NCBI GenBank assembly: GCA_947579605.1
Contig: OX388316.1
Coordinates: forward strand, 15,875,290 to 15,939,289
Source of the DNA: Athripsodes cinereus
Lineage: Eukaryota > Arthropoda > Insecta > Trichoptera > Leptoceridae
Reading direction: 5' to 3'
Length of the DNA: 64,000 nucleotides
A model generated the notes under the pieces. The model was not told where the DNA came from. It made no database searches and saw nothing but the letters and a program-made list of their open reading frames with translations. The translations under genes and the position numbers were made by a program. Each line of letters opens with the position of its first letter. Position 1 is the first letter of the stretch. Below are positions 38,112 through 47,445 of this stretch, piece by piece.

Positions 38112-38415
38112 TACTATTTATTTATTTATTTATTTATTCAAAACCAGTTACACACTTCAGACAACACATACAAATAAATACAAACAATTATAATCATTAC
38201 AAGAGACCATGCATTGCCCAATTTAAAAGTGTATACAAATTAACTATTTGATATATTTCATTAGCCCATAAGGTTGTCATGTAATATAAAAAAAGAACAA
38301 ACAATAATAAAATTATTAGAGATAAAGCATTAATCCTAAAACAAACAGTAATCACCATCAATCAATTCAATTCTGGATCAATACACAAACATACAAGAAT
38401 AATAAAAACATAAGG
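38112..38415 (-). mobile_element. Second LINE tail inserted in the mariner, 3' of the gene
   Basis: Starts with a TTTATTTATTTATTTATTTA run (an inverted TAAA tail) and CAAAACCAGTTACACACTTC, then AT-rich sequence up to the mariner's right end. Opposite orientation to the insertion at 37757. The right border is estimated from the expected mariner length. Confidence 0.5.
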
Positions 38416-38559
38416 TTCTAATTGTGTTTTTTTCTTCAAACGACAAAACTTAAAAGGCATGCCTCGTACCATTAAGATAAAAAAATTTGTTTCATCGAAA
38501 GTATTTTTTTTTCAAAAATTGAGTTAAGGCTGATTATTTTCCAAACATTACCATCGCGG

Positions 38560-38625
38560 AGGGCAAGACTGAAGGCAGAAATGGTAGAGGCCGACCAAGA
38601 GACACCTATGTGGATCAATAATTTA
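38560..38625 (+). repeat. LINE coding relic
   Basis: Reads GKTEGRNGRGRPRDTYVDQ before a stop, the same GRGRPR-T-x-x-DQ pattern found at the end of the relic at 2488-2826. Confidence 0.4.
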
Positions 38626-39654
38626 AATTTAGAAATAATACGATGCTATGTACCATGTAGTATATAAGATTTAAAATTATTATTATTCATTCATTTTGAA
38701 CAATATACGGTATTCGTTTTTATAGTACACAGATAGGTATTACAGTACTCATAACAAATGAAAAACTGCAGAAACACATATATAATACAGATCGAAAACA
38801 ATGTGAACATTTATTTTACAGGTAGTATACTCGTACGTTAAAAGAAAATAATAATAATTTACAAATACAATGATTAGAGAACCTAAAAATATAAACATCT
38901 AATTGTTGGAGTATTAATACATTACAGATACACTGTAACACACCAATCCGCAATTAAATCTTCTTCAAAAACTAAAATTAAACCAAAATTTTCAATCTAT
39001 GGCAAATCTAGTTAAGACATTACAAAATCACAGAGCCCGCACAAATAAAACATAAAAATGAACATCCATTAGACCTGATTTGAAAGAACTGAATTCACAA
39101 TTTAGATTCATTTTATACTCATAAAACAATAAACATTGTCGAACAACGGTACTTGGTGGAAGTTCATTGGAATCTGTTCAAGTAAAATAAGTTTTAGTAC
39201 TTTCACATGACTCGGTGCAATCAATTACAAATACCTACTCCAAGACACCACTTAAGAGAAAAATAAGATATAAACTTTATTTTTAATTATAGCAATATTT
39301 ATATACCAAGTAGGCGTAAACAAAAAAGCTATGTAATTAAATTTATTGTAAAACTGCAAAACTTTCACCTGCTAGTTTTACCCTATATATCGAGCAGTGC
39401 ACTTACGCGGTATAAAGACTTAAAAGTTTTAGGGCGAATGCGTCAATGTAACATTTTAATTACAGTTCACTCATAGTCTTGGTTAAAGAATTAACAACCA
39501 CTTTTGCCTGTATTATAAAGAGAGACAGTAGGATCATGCACTCGTTTTTAAGTTTAAGAATACCTACTTCATAATATAACTGCTAGCAAACGAGTACACA
39601 CCATGAAGGTATTTTAAATTTATTTATTTACATCACATACATAAGTGATGTGAG
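38626..39654. other. Gene-free stretch
   Basis: No gene seen. At 39147-39169 a word GTACTTGGTGGAAGTTCATT occurs; a near-identical copy (one change) lies at about 40621-40640 in the same orientation. Confidence 0.5.
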
Positions 39655-40505
39655 AAGAGAAAATTCTCCAAACAAATTTCTCGAGAACGAGAAATTTCTC
39701 GAGAATTTCTCCTCTGATGGAAGAGAAATTTCTCTCCATAATTTTTCTTAGTGGTATTATGACCTTTCGTCCAGTACACTTCGCAGCCAACCCGATTGAT
39801 CCAATAATTTGTGGGGCGGATTAAGGCCAAATCAGAGGCTATTAACACTTTTTTTCATGTAGGTACCTACAATTTTTTTTAACTTAAATATAAGCACGCT
39901 GGGGTGTCAAACATCAATATTTTTCATCAGTTATTAGCACTTCTTTCTATGTAGGTAACTAAAATTTTTTGTTATTTAAATATGGGCATTGTGAGCTGTC
40001 AAACTTCGAGTTTTTTCATTGGAAGAGGTTTTTATTACTTTTATTTACGTAACCGCTTACCTACTCCATTTTTTTTCAATAACTCATGTATTTGCTGTTA
40101 TCCGTTTATTTAAACCTAAGCGATGCTGAATTACAAAAACTAGTTACTAATAAGTGAACAATGAACCTTACGTAAAATTGTAAAAATCAAAAAATCAATT
40201 TTCTTATGTTATATTTGTTCCTTTTTAAAAACTATTTTTCTAAGTATATTCTTTTAACACATTACCATTTTTCATTGATATTGATTATATTTTTTTGAAC
40301 ATTGTAAAAATGATCAATTAAAATATATTTGCCTTGAAATACACCATAATTAATTGTAGGTGATAAATTGTCTCAACATTTGTACATTGTTAATGATTGA
40401 CTGAATAAAGTAGGTATTTTACTTTTAAATAGAAAATTAAAAAAATTCTCCGAAAATTCTCTACTTCGAGAAATATACCGAGAAATTTCCCAAAAAAATA
40501 TTTCT
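39655..40505. mobile_element. Putative non-autonomous hAT-like element
   Basis: Both ends are rich in nested AAATTTCTCGAGAA-type words: the left has TTTCTCGAGAACGAGAAATT, and the right has TCGAGAAATATACCGAGAAA. The middle holds two diverged direct copies of about 95 bp (39835-39930 and 39932-40024) that share CATGTAGGTA, ATTTAAATATG-like and TGTCAAAC words. The second copy matches the inverse of 14100-14215. The borders are only approximate and no target duplication is certain. Confidence 0.4.
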
Positions 40506-40763
40506 TGTGAATTCCACAACACTAACTTACATAATATAATATTATTCATATGATCTGCAAGGCTGAACTTAATTTACTTTAACAAACAAGATATTAAAAG
40601 TAATTAATATTGTCGCCCGACGTACTTGGCGGAAGTTCATGTTTGTCGACTCCACAGTCAATGTGGAAGTAGTAAATGTAAGTTTTTTGTTAATTTCAGT
40701 TAAGAGATTATACTATAGCATAATAATATATTTATCTGATAAAATGAGTGAAAGGAATGTAGT

Positions 40764-40963
40764 NNNNNNNNNNNNNNNNNNNNNNNNNNNNNNNNNNNNN
40801 NNNNNNNNNNNNNNNNNNNNNNNNNNNNNNNNNNNNNNNNNNNNNNNNNNNNNNNNNNNNNNNNNNNNNNNNNNNNNNNNNNNNNNNNNNNNNNNNNNNN
40901 NNNNNNNNNNNNNNNNNNNNNNNNNNNNNNNNNNNNNNNNNNNNNNNNNNNNNNNNNNNNNNN
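40764..40963. other. Assembly gap (200 N)
   Basis: Exactly 200 unknown bases, a conventional gap size, so the true length may differ. Any frame running through it is meaningless. Confidence 0.99.
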
Positions 40964-42504
40964 TTACACTCAGTACGCCATTGTCTGACTACCTAACAAT
41001 GTAAAAAAATCCAACTCTTCGTATTTCCTTAAGCATAGGTTATTATATGCGTTTGTTTGATATAGGTTTATCCAAAAGTCATAAATTCTGAAAGATATTT
41101 AATGAATTTGATATAACGAAAACGAAATTGTTTTATGTTTTACTATATTTCATTTATTAAATTAGTAACCAGATTTCGACTTATGAAGTCATTGTCAAAT
41201 TAACGTCAACTTTTTATTAAATCAATATTTTTAATGAAATAAAACATTTGAAAAGGATAGCACTTACCCAATATTCATTCATACTAGATATTGATAATAC
41301 TGTTGTATTGCAAGAGATACTTAAATACTTATATACGCATAGGTACTTTAAAATATGTACATACTAATTTTCAATATTTTTTTTCAAAATAGTAGGTACT
41401 TGAACATATTGATTAAAGACTTCATTTATAGCAGTATTTGGTGAAATTTTTGGACAAACTCAAACACGAGTATGAATGTAGGTTTGGTAAGCAATGTTAT
41501 TATAATTAGTGAATGGATCTCTGTATGATGGTTGCCTCTGGAATATTATCTAAAGATTTATAAACACGTTCACTTGAGGCGACATTATATCCCAGATCCC
41601 ACACGGTGAATCAACTGACGGATAATTGCTGCAATTGTTTATGATAATTTAACGACAACAGAGCTATGTATATAACACAATATAGGTATAACCAAATAAT
41701 AATATATCAGACTTCACTATTTCCATCGGAGACCAATAATTATCATATTGGTGGTCGATGTTCGGACGGGGCTTGTTTAAAAATCGTATTATCAAAAGAT
41801 GCCGCGGTATAATGTGTAAGACAAATTGAAGTGCGCGTGTTAACAAGGTTTCAATTTAGTATCGAAAGAGCTGGTTTTATATGAGAAGGAGGACAATGGA
41901 AACATATAATTTTTAAGAGGAAAAATAAACATAGCCTACAAAGTTAACATAAGATGTATGCATTACCTACGGTGCCCCGAGGTTTCATATTATCTACCTA
42001 CTGACTGACTAATCATTGAGAAATGAAAGTTTAACATACCTACATAAATCTTTTCCATCTTTTCGTCCCTCTTCTCTATCATCGAATACAATCATTTAAG
42101 ACAGTTTTAAGCAACTCTGTTTCATAATTATCATAGAAAAGGTTGATGCTCTTTTGCAAAAAAAAACAATAAGCTTTTAGCAATGTGTTTGTTTCTTATG
42201 TTATATACTGTATGTTATTTTATTATTATTATTAATCTCTTTTACCATTTGAAAAATGGAAAAGCCGTTGGAGAGCAATGGTTGGTGTTATTTGGATGCA
42301 GAAGGCACAAATTAGGTGAATATGGAAAAATGTAGGATGTAATCATCAAGGAATGAACGGAAACAGGCCGAGGAGAAAAATAAGATATTTTACACATTGT
42401 CAATTATCTTGAAATTCATCCTTCTGTTAAACTCTTAATAAAGCAGACGATCTTCCGTTTTTGAGGACTATGTTCCAAATGGGCGACATTATAATATAAG
42501 TTAT

Positions 42505-42640
42505 TATTATTTATTTAATCTTGAACCATACATTGATTAAAAACAGTTTTAAACAGAAATACAGTCATATTAAATGCAATCAATATAAAGAGGTAGCTTT
42601 TATCTCGGAGGCGCGATATCTTCCAACTAACCTAAAATTG
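42505..42640 (-). mobile_element. LINE 3' tail fragment (B type)
   Basis: ATTATTATTTATTTAATCTT, CATACATTGATTAAAAACAG, then CTCGGAGGCGCGATATCTTC and CAACTAACC. Confidence 0.55.
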
Positions 42641-43144
42641 ATTGATTAAAAAAATAAAAATACTCAAAAAATTCCAAAGTGAATTACACATATCCAAATT
42701 GTATATCACTCTCTCCTTTGTAGCATCGCACTCGATACTCGAGTAATGTTGCCAATATCGATCATTTTAAAATTCTACCGATTAACATTGCGCTATCCAA
42801 ACTAACGACACTCCAGCACAAAATGATAAATTATATTCCATCAATTATATCTTTCGATTCAATAATATTCTTCAAGTATAAATACCTAAAACTATGTCGT
42901 GTGCTCGATATGAAATAAATAAATAGATAAAATAAATAAATAGACAAAATACTATACTATAAATAAAGTTACCCGCCTCGCACATATGTACAGTATAGGG
43001 GAGTATCATTACATACTGTCGAACGCCGACCAGTTAACTCAAAAAAATATAATTGGGTACCATCTATTAATGTAATATGCGTAGGGTGGTTCAATATATT
43101 ATTACATTTACTTTTTTTACTTTCTATGATTTGATCATGTTTAT

Positions 43145-43275
43145 AATCATCATCATCATCTCGCCCTCAACGCTCCTCTCGGGAGAACAGGGCAGAAACC
43201 AGCCTCCTCCATTCAGAGCGTCTCTGCGACAATTGCGTCACCTCTTTCCACGACATTGCCTGCGCTCTGATAATA
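43145..43275 (-). repeat. Interspersed repeat, family D
   Basis: CTCGCCCTCAACGCTCCTCT, CGGGAGAACAGGGCAGAAAC, CATTCAGAGCGTCTCTGCGA, CACCTCTTTCCACGACATTG. It aligns with 26574-26700 and with the inverse of 57213-57320. An ATC microsatellite precedes it. Confidence 0.6.
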
Positions 43276-43416
43276 TATTAAAAATATATTAAATAGAAGG
43301 ACAAATAATCTACTTATATTATTTTATCACACATAATCATGTGGTGTAAAATACGATAATTTTATGAGAGTTTTTACTATGCTGTTAGCTACGAGGTTTT
43401 AAAAGTAGGTACGTAA

Positions 43417-43455
43417 TTATCTTATCAAGATTACTTATACTTCTTGATAAGATAA
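43417..43455. repeat. Hairpin
   Basis: Arms TTATCTTATCAAGA and TCTTGATAAGATAA (14 bp, perfect) with an 11-base loop. The tip words TCTTATCA/TGATAAGA are shared with the hairpin at 44356. Confidence 0.65.
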
Positions 43456-43782
43456 AATTAAGTACGTTCTTCAGAAATATAATATTAATTTATTTACTAC
43501 AGTATACAGTGTGAGCCTTATACGCGTTAGAAATATTAGAAAGACAAAAAAAAAAGTTAATTCAATCAAGACAAGCAGTAACCATGATAAAAAAAAAACA
43601 AAATATGTTTATATAATTTTATTAACTCTTATAGAAACTTATTTATTGTTAGTCAAATATTGCGCTTGAGAATGACAGGTTACCTGTTGAAACCTTGGTC
43701 GCGCGTAGATTAATTTTTAGTGGTATTTGTAAAGTTTTTGACTCCAAACATTTGTAATTATCTTATAGAAACTCCTAGTAAA

Positions 43783-43918
43783 TTTTATTTATTTATACAT
43801 TACTGTACATTGATTACAAGCAAATTCACACAAAAATACATTTAAAACAAAGACAATCATACAATCAATATACAGAGGGCGAGTTTATCGCAGAAGCGCG
43901 ATTTCTTCCAACTAACCC
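43783..43918 (-). mobile_element. LINE 3' tail fragment (B type)
   Basis: ATTTTATTTATTTATACATT, ACTGTACATTGATTAC, then GAGGGCGAGTTTATCGCAGA, AGCGCGATTTCTTCCAACTA and ACCC. The best-preserved inverse copy of this tail. Confidence 0.65.
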
Positions 43919-44269
43919 AAATAGTAGTGTATATAATCTATGAACATTCTTGCGAGATTTGTTTTTAAAATCAACTATTGTATGAGGTTACTTATATAAA
44001 TAGAACACGTAAAACTATCAAAAAGACAATGTCACCTTATTTTTTAAGCCTTGTTTTCTTGTAAAGAGTTCGCTTAAAATTTTCGCTCAATAATCAGTTG
44101 TAAAAAACATTATTCAATAAGAATATATAAAGAACATGTGTATGTACTGAATATTAATCACATGATTTGTGTAATATTTAATATATGGAATTGAACCTGG
44201 AACCATAAACTTCTATGTCAAACTTTTTGATTACTTTACCCGTGTACGATAAAACATGCTACTACTACT

Positions 44270-44340
44270 ACTATACTGCACAAGTAGGGTAGCCAGCAGA
44301 CCAGTAGCATGTAATAAAATGTTTACTCAATGTAAAATGG
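44270..44340 (+). repeat. Interspersed repeat, family A, partial
   Basis: CACAAGTAGGGTAGCCAGCA, GACCAGTAGCATGTAATAAA. Preceded by a short CTA microsatellite. Confidence 0.55.
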
Positions 44341-44355
44341 TGCAAAATCCAATAA

Positions 44356-44400
44356 TCTTATCAGCAGAAGTAATACGTGAGATTACTTCTGCTGATAAGA
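44356..44400. repeat. Perfect 19-bp hairpin
   Basis: TCTTATCAGCAGAAGTAAT and its exact inverse around a 7-base loop (ACGTGAG). Confidence 0.75.
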
Positions 44401-44470
44401 TAAGTGCACAGAAACCAACCTAAGCCGAATCGTTAACATCGGAGTAACATTCGTGTTTTCTCATTAAAAA
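44401..44470. repeat. Fragment of the 8508 fold-back family
   Basis: AAGCCGAATCGTTAACATCG followed by GAGTAACATTCGTG resembles the AAGCCGATTCGTAAGCATCG, GAATACCTAATAC block at 9150-9180. Confidence 0.4.
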
Positions 44471-45712
44471 AAACTTGAACAACCTGGAGAGTTTACAATT
44501 TTTTCAGGTTCTTGGCTTAAAATAAAATAAAATTTACTTTTATGAAGACAATTCTCAATTTGCCTTCACCATGGTACATAGTTTTTTAATCGAATCTCGG
44601 CTAGATCATGGGGCACTATAGAGACGATTACATGTTCGAATATAATACAGTTCTTAGTAAGTATTGTGTTCAACTAGGCCAGTGGTCGGCAAAGAGCGGC
44701 TCTTTGGCTCCGTAAGTGCGGCTCTGAAGGCCTAGCCTAGGGTCAAATTCATAGAGAACAAACAATAAGAAAACGTGCAATTGGGAAATAAGTTCTAAAA
44801 TTTTAATAAAGGTTAACTAAATTAATAAACAGATTTGGCTCTCATTTTTTTTGATCGGTGTAGTGTACATATTTTTGGCTCTTTGACGAATATTATATTG
44901 AAGCATAATAGAAAGTTGACGTATTTTTTCATTCTCCATATTTAGTTAATTTTTATTAGTTATTTAAACACTATACGGGAGTTTCCATACATCATTCGAC
45001 GTGAAATTTTACGATCTGTTTAGTGAAAGTGATGGTTTTTGTGTAATCTTCTCTGGATGAGAGATAACCTGGAAAACTAGTGAAAACTGTAAACAATCAG
45101 TGGAAAAGTGAAAACGCAGCTCCTCCTGGTAGCTGAAGTGCCTGATTTCCATTGAATAACAATAGAGGGCATCGAGCCGAGTGAAAAACCTCGCGGTGGC
45201 ATATCTGTATGTGTGACGGTTTAAGTGGAAAACTGACTTTTCCGGAGTGATTTTTTTTCAAATTTTCCGAAAAAAAATATTTTTTATAATTTTTAATTCT
45301 ACTCAAAATAAGAAGTGTATCTGTGCTAAAAACTTTAAAAACGACCTGTAATTGAATGAGTTATACCGAGTTAAAGACTGAAAAATACCTTTTTATAAAG
45401 TGTCCCAGAAACAAACATTTTTTTTGTTAAGTGCCTTATACCATTAGAAAGCCCAAAAAATTTGACACAAAAAACTTCGTGGTGACTATTTTGTATCTTT
45501 GACAGTGCAGGAGCTATTGAGGGAGATAACATTTTTCTCATACAATTCTAGTAAGCGGGCGCCTACTACCTACTGACATAGCAGTGATCTGCTTTTAGGT
45601 TTCGTGTTTGTACTTGCGTTCAAATCTATATATTATTGAGATCATACAGACTATTTACTTACTGTTTAATTCTATAGTACCTACTGTCACCGATATTTCT
45701 CACTATAGCAAG

Positions 45713-46735
45713 ATGCCTGGCTCAGAAAGGAAAATACCCTGTAATGAATGTACTCTGGCTATAAGTCCGAAGAAGCACTTACGATGCAGTAGATGTCTCA
45801 ACTGTTTCCACTTTGCTTGTGTAGAAACAACAGAGATAAACTTTAAAAAGATGTCATCAGTCGCTAAGTCTTCCTGGAAATGTAAAACATGTAAGAATCA
45901 GGATCCGAGATCCAACACCTCGACCACGTCTAATCTTGCGACTGCTGTTCCGTCAGATATGCAGGACACGCTCTCTATGACTCCTCCTGTTGGGCAGCCG
46001 CAGCCTTGCTTTGCACTATCTTCTGACATAGTTGATAGGTTGGCACGTATTGAAGGGGAAGTTTCGAAGACAAATGAATCTCTACAGCTGATTTGGGAGG
46101 AACTTTTTTCTCAGCGAAAGCAGATAGAAGCCTGTGTCTCTTCCATTAATGATTTGGATCAGAGAGTTACAACACTTGAAAAGAAGATAAAGGACAATGA
46201 TGTAAGGGAGATTGAAATCACTTCTCTAAAAGCATCAGTCCAGTCTCTTCAGGTAGCAAATGAGGAGAAAGAACAGTATCTGCGTGCTAATAATATAGAA
46301 ATAAAAAATATTCCTTTCAAAAATGCTGAAAACTTATCTTCCATAATTGACCAAGTTGCTGAGAAGATTGGCTTTTCTTTAAGGTCGGATGACATCGATC
46401 TAATGACCAGGGTGGTTACAAGAGCGTCAGGACCTAAGCCCATTATAATTAAATTTGCTCGGCGATCACGCAAGGAAGAATTCTTATCCTTAGCTAGAAA
46501 ACTTCGGAAGCTTACTACGACAGACCTTGGCTGGAGAGGCAGTGAGACAACGATATATGTGAACGAACATCTAACGGCAGCGCGAAAGGCTTTGTTATCT
46601 AAAACAAAGTTAAGAGCAAAGGAGAAGGGCTATAAATTTGTCTGGATTAATAACTACAAAGTTCTTGTAAGGCAGAATGAGTCGAGTCAGGCTTTTTGGA
46701 TCCGAAACGAGAACGACTTATCCAAAATATCATAG
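45713..46735 (+). CDS. LINE ORF1 protein: PHD finger, coiled coil, RRM-like
   Basis: Encodes 340 residues from an ATG with a good context (CAAGATGC); the frame is open further upstream but has no earlier ATG. A PHD-type zinc finger spans residues 10-60 (C10, C13, C25, C28, H33, C36, C57, C60; C4HC3 order). A Ser/Thr/Pro linker follows, then a coiled coil of roughly residues 110-205 (VDRLARIEGEVSKTN through VTTLEKKIKDN and LKASVQSLQVANEE). Next is an RRM-like and C-terminal region typical of L1-type ORF1p (YLRANNIEIKNIPF, then VVTRASGPKPIIIKFARRSR). ORF1 proteins trimerise, bind LINE RNA and form the RNP with ORF2p (family knowledge). It ends TAG; another frame takes over at the overlap. Confidence 0.85.
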   Translation: MPGSERKIPCNECTLAISPKKHLRCSRCLNCFHFACVETTEINFKKMSSVAKSSWKCKTCKNQDPRSNTSTTSNLATAVPSDMQDTLSMTPPVGQPQPCFALSSDIVDRLARIEGEVSKTNESLQLIWEELFSQRKQIEACVSSINDLDQRVTTLEKKIKDNDVREIEITSLKASVQSLQVANEEKEQYLRANNIEIKNIPFKNAENLSSIIDQVAEKIGFSLRSDDIDLMTRVVTRASGPKPIIIKFARRSRKEEFLSLARKLRKLTTTDLGWRGSETTIYVNEHLTAARKALLSKTKLRAKEKGYKFVWINNYKVLVRQNESSQAFWIRNENDLSKIS

Positions 46736-47445
46736 AATCATGTGTGTTTTACCAGCAAGTGCTATATTGCAGCAAGAATCATGAGCTGTTACTATTGATT
46801 AAATGCATTATAATACTATTATTAGTGATTATACTAATTGGTGGCTATCCTCCCCCTACCCTCCCCATACTCCCCTCCCCAGCATATTTTCTGAGGTATC
46901 ACGCATCCTGTCGTCGTCGATGTATGTTTTGCTTTGTTGTGGATGTGAGTGTTGTATTAATTTTTTGTGTTGTCTTTGTTATTTGTGTGGATCTCTCTCA
47001 TTTAATATTATGTAGATGTTTATTTGGTTTCAGTTTGCTGGGTGCTTCACATGCATGGTGCATAATTATCTACTTTGTGGTAAATTGTTTGACTTGGAAT
47101 TTGTATTGTGACTATTATAATGTATTAAAATTACCATATATTACTCTCTGTTATATACTGATTTGTGTTATCATGATGTGTGCGGTACCCATCGCAAAGA
47201 TCAATGCTGTCTGCATGTTGTGTGATGTGACAAATGATGTGTTGTTTATGCTATATTACCATATGATTGGTGTGATTACTATTTCAATTGCAATTTGGAC
47301 TCATGTTGTTTTTGTGTGGACTTCTTCGTATGAACTTTGCCCTACCTCCTGCTACATAATAGTTTTAATATTCTATTTCACATTTCAAGGTTTGTCGCAT
47401 GTGTTTGTATTGGTCACTATGATACTGGCGAGAATGTTGACTTGA
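46681..47445 (+). other. Stop-free third frame bridging ORF1 and ORF2
   Basis: Open for about 254 codons after a TGA at 46678-46680, overlapping the last 55 bases of ORF1 and the first 112 bases of the ORF2 frame. There is no ATG near its beginning; the first plausible starts are internal, and two ATGs lie just before its TGA at 47443-47445. The predicted peptide is very hydrophobic with many cysteines (for example KCIIILLLVIILIGG and VVLIFCVVFVICV). That is what T/G-rich non-coding DNA would give, so it may be chance. Relative to ORF1 it is the -1 frame, and ORF2 is again -1 to it. Confidence 0.35.

Larger units (their letters stand above)
36593..38466 (+). mobile_element. Mariner transposon with two LINE-tail insertions
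   Basis: Inverted ends of about 30 bp: the left is CGAGGCATGCCTTTTAAGTT followed by CTGTCGTTT, and the right inverse has one change. A TA lies on each side (36591-36592 and 38467-38468). The transposase gene lies inside. Total length is 1874 bp against about 1.3 kb for a normal mariner; the excess is explained by the insertions at about 37757-38045 and about 38112-38415. Confidence 0.92.
40964..44679. other. Gene-free stretch with short repeats
   Basis: No gene is supported. It contains two LINE tails, a family D relic, two hairpins, a family A fragment and a fragment of the 8508 fold-back family, listed separately. Confidence 0.5.

Noticed and set aside
40639..41004. 121-codon plus-strand frame
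   Set aside because: More than half of it is the 200-base N gap, so it is not evidence of a gene.
45608..45712. Earlier start for LINE ORF1
   Set aside because: The upstream start is TTG. The first ATG in frame, with a good context and directly before the PHD finger, is at 45713.
46736..47330. Calling the middle LINE frame a true membrane protein gene
   Set aside because: There is no ATG start, and the composition is explained by T/G-rich spacer. It is kept only as an observation to test.
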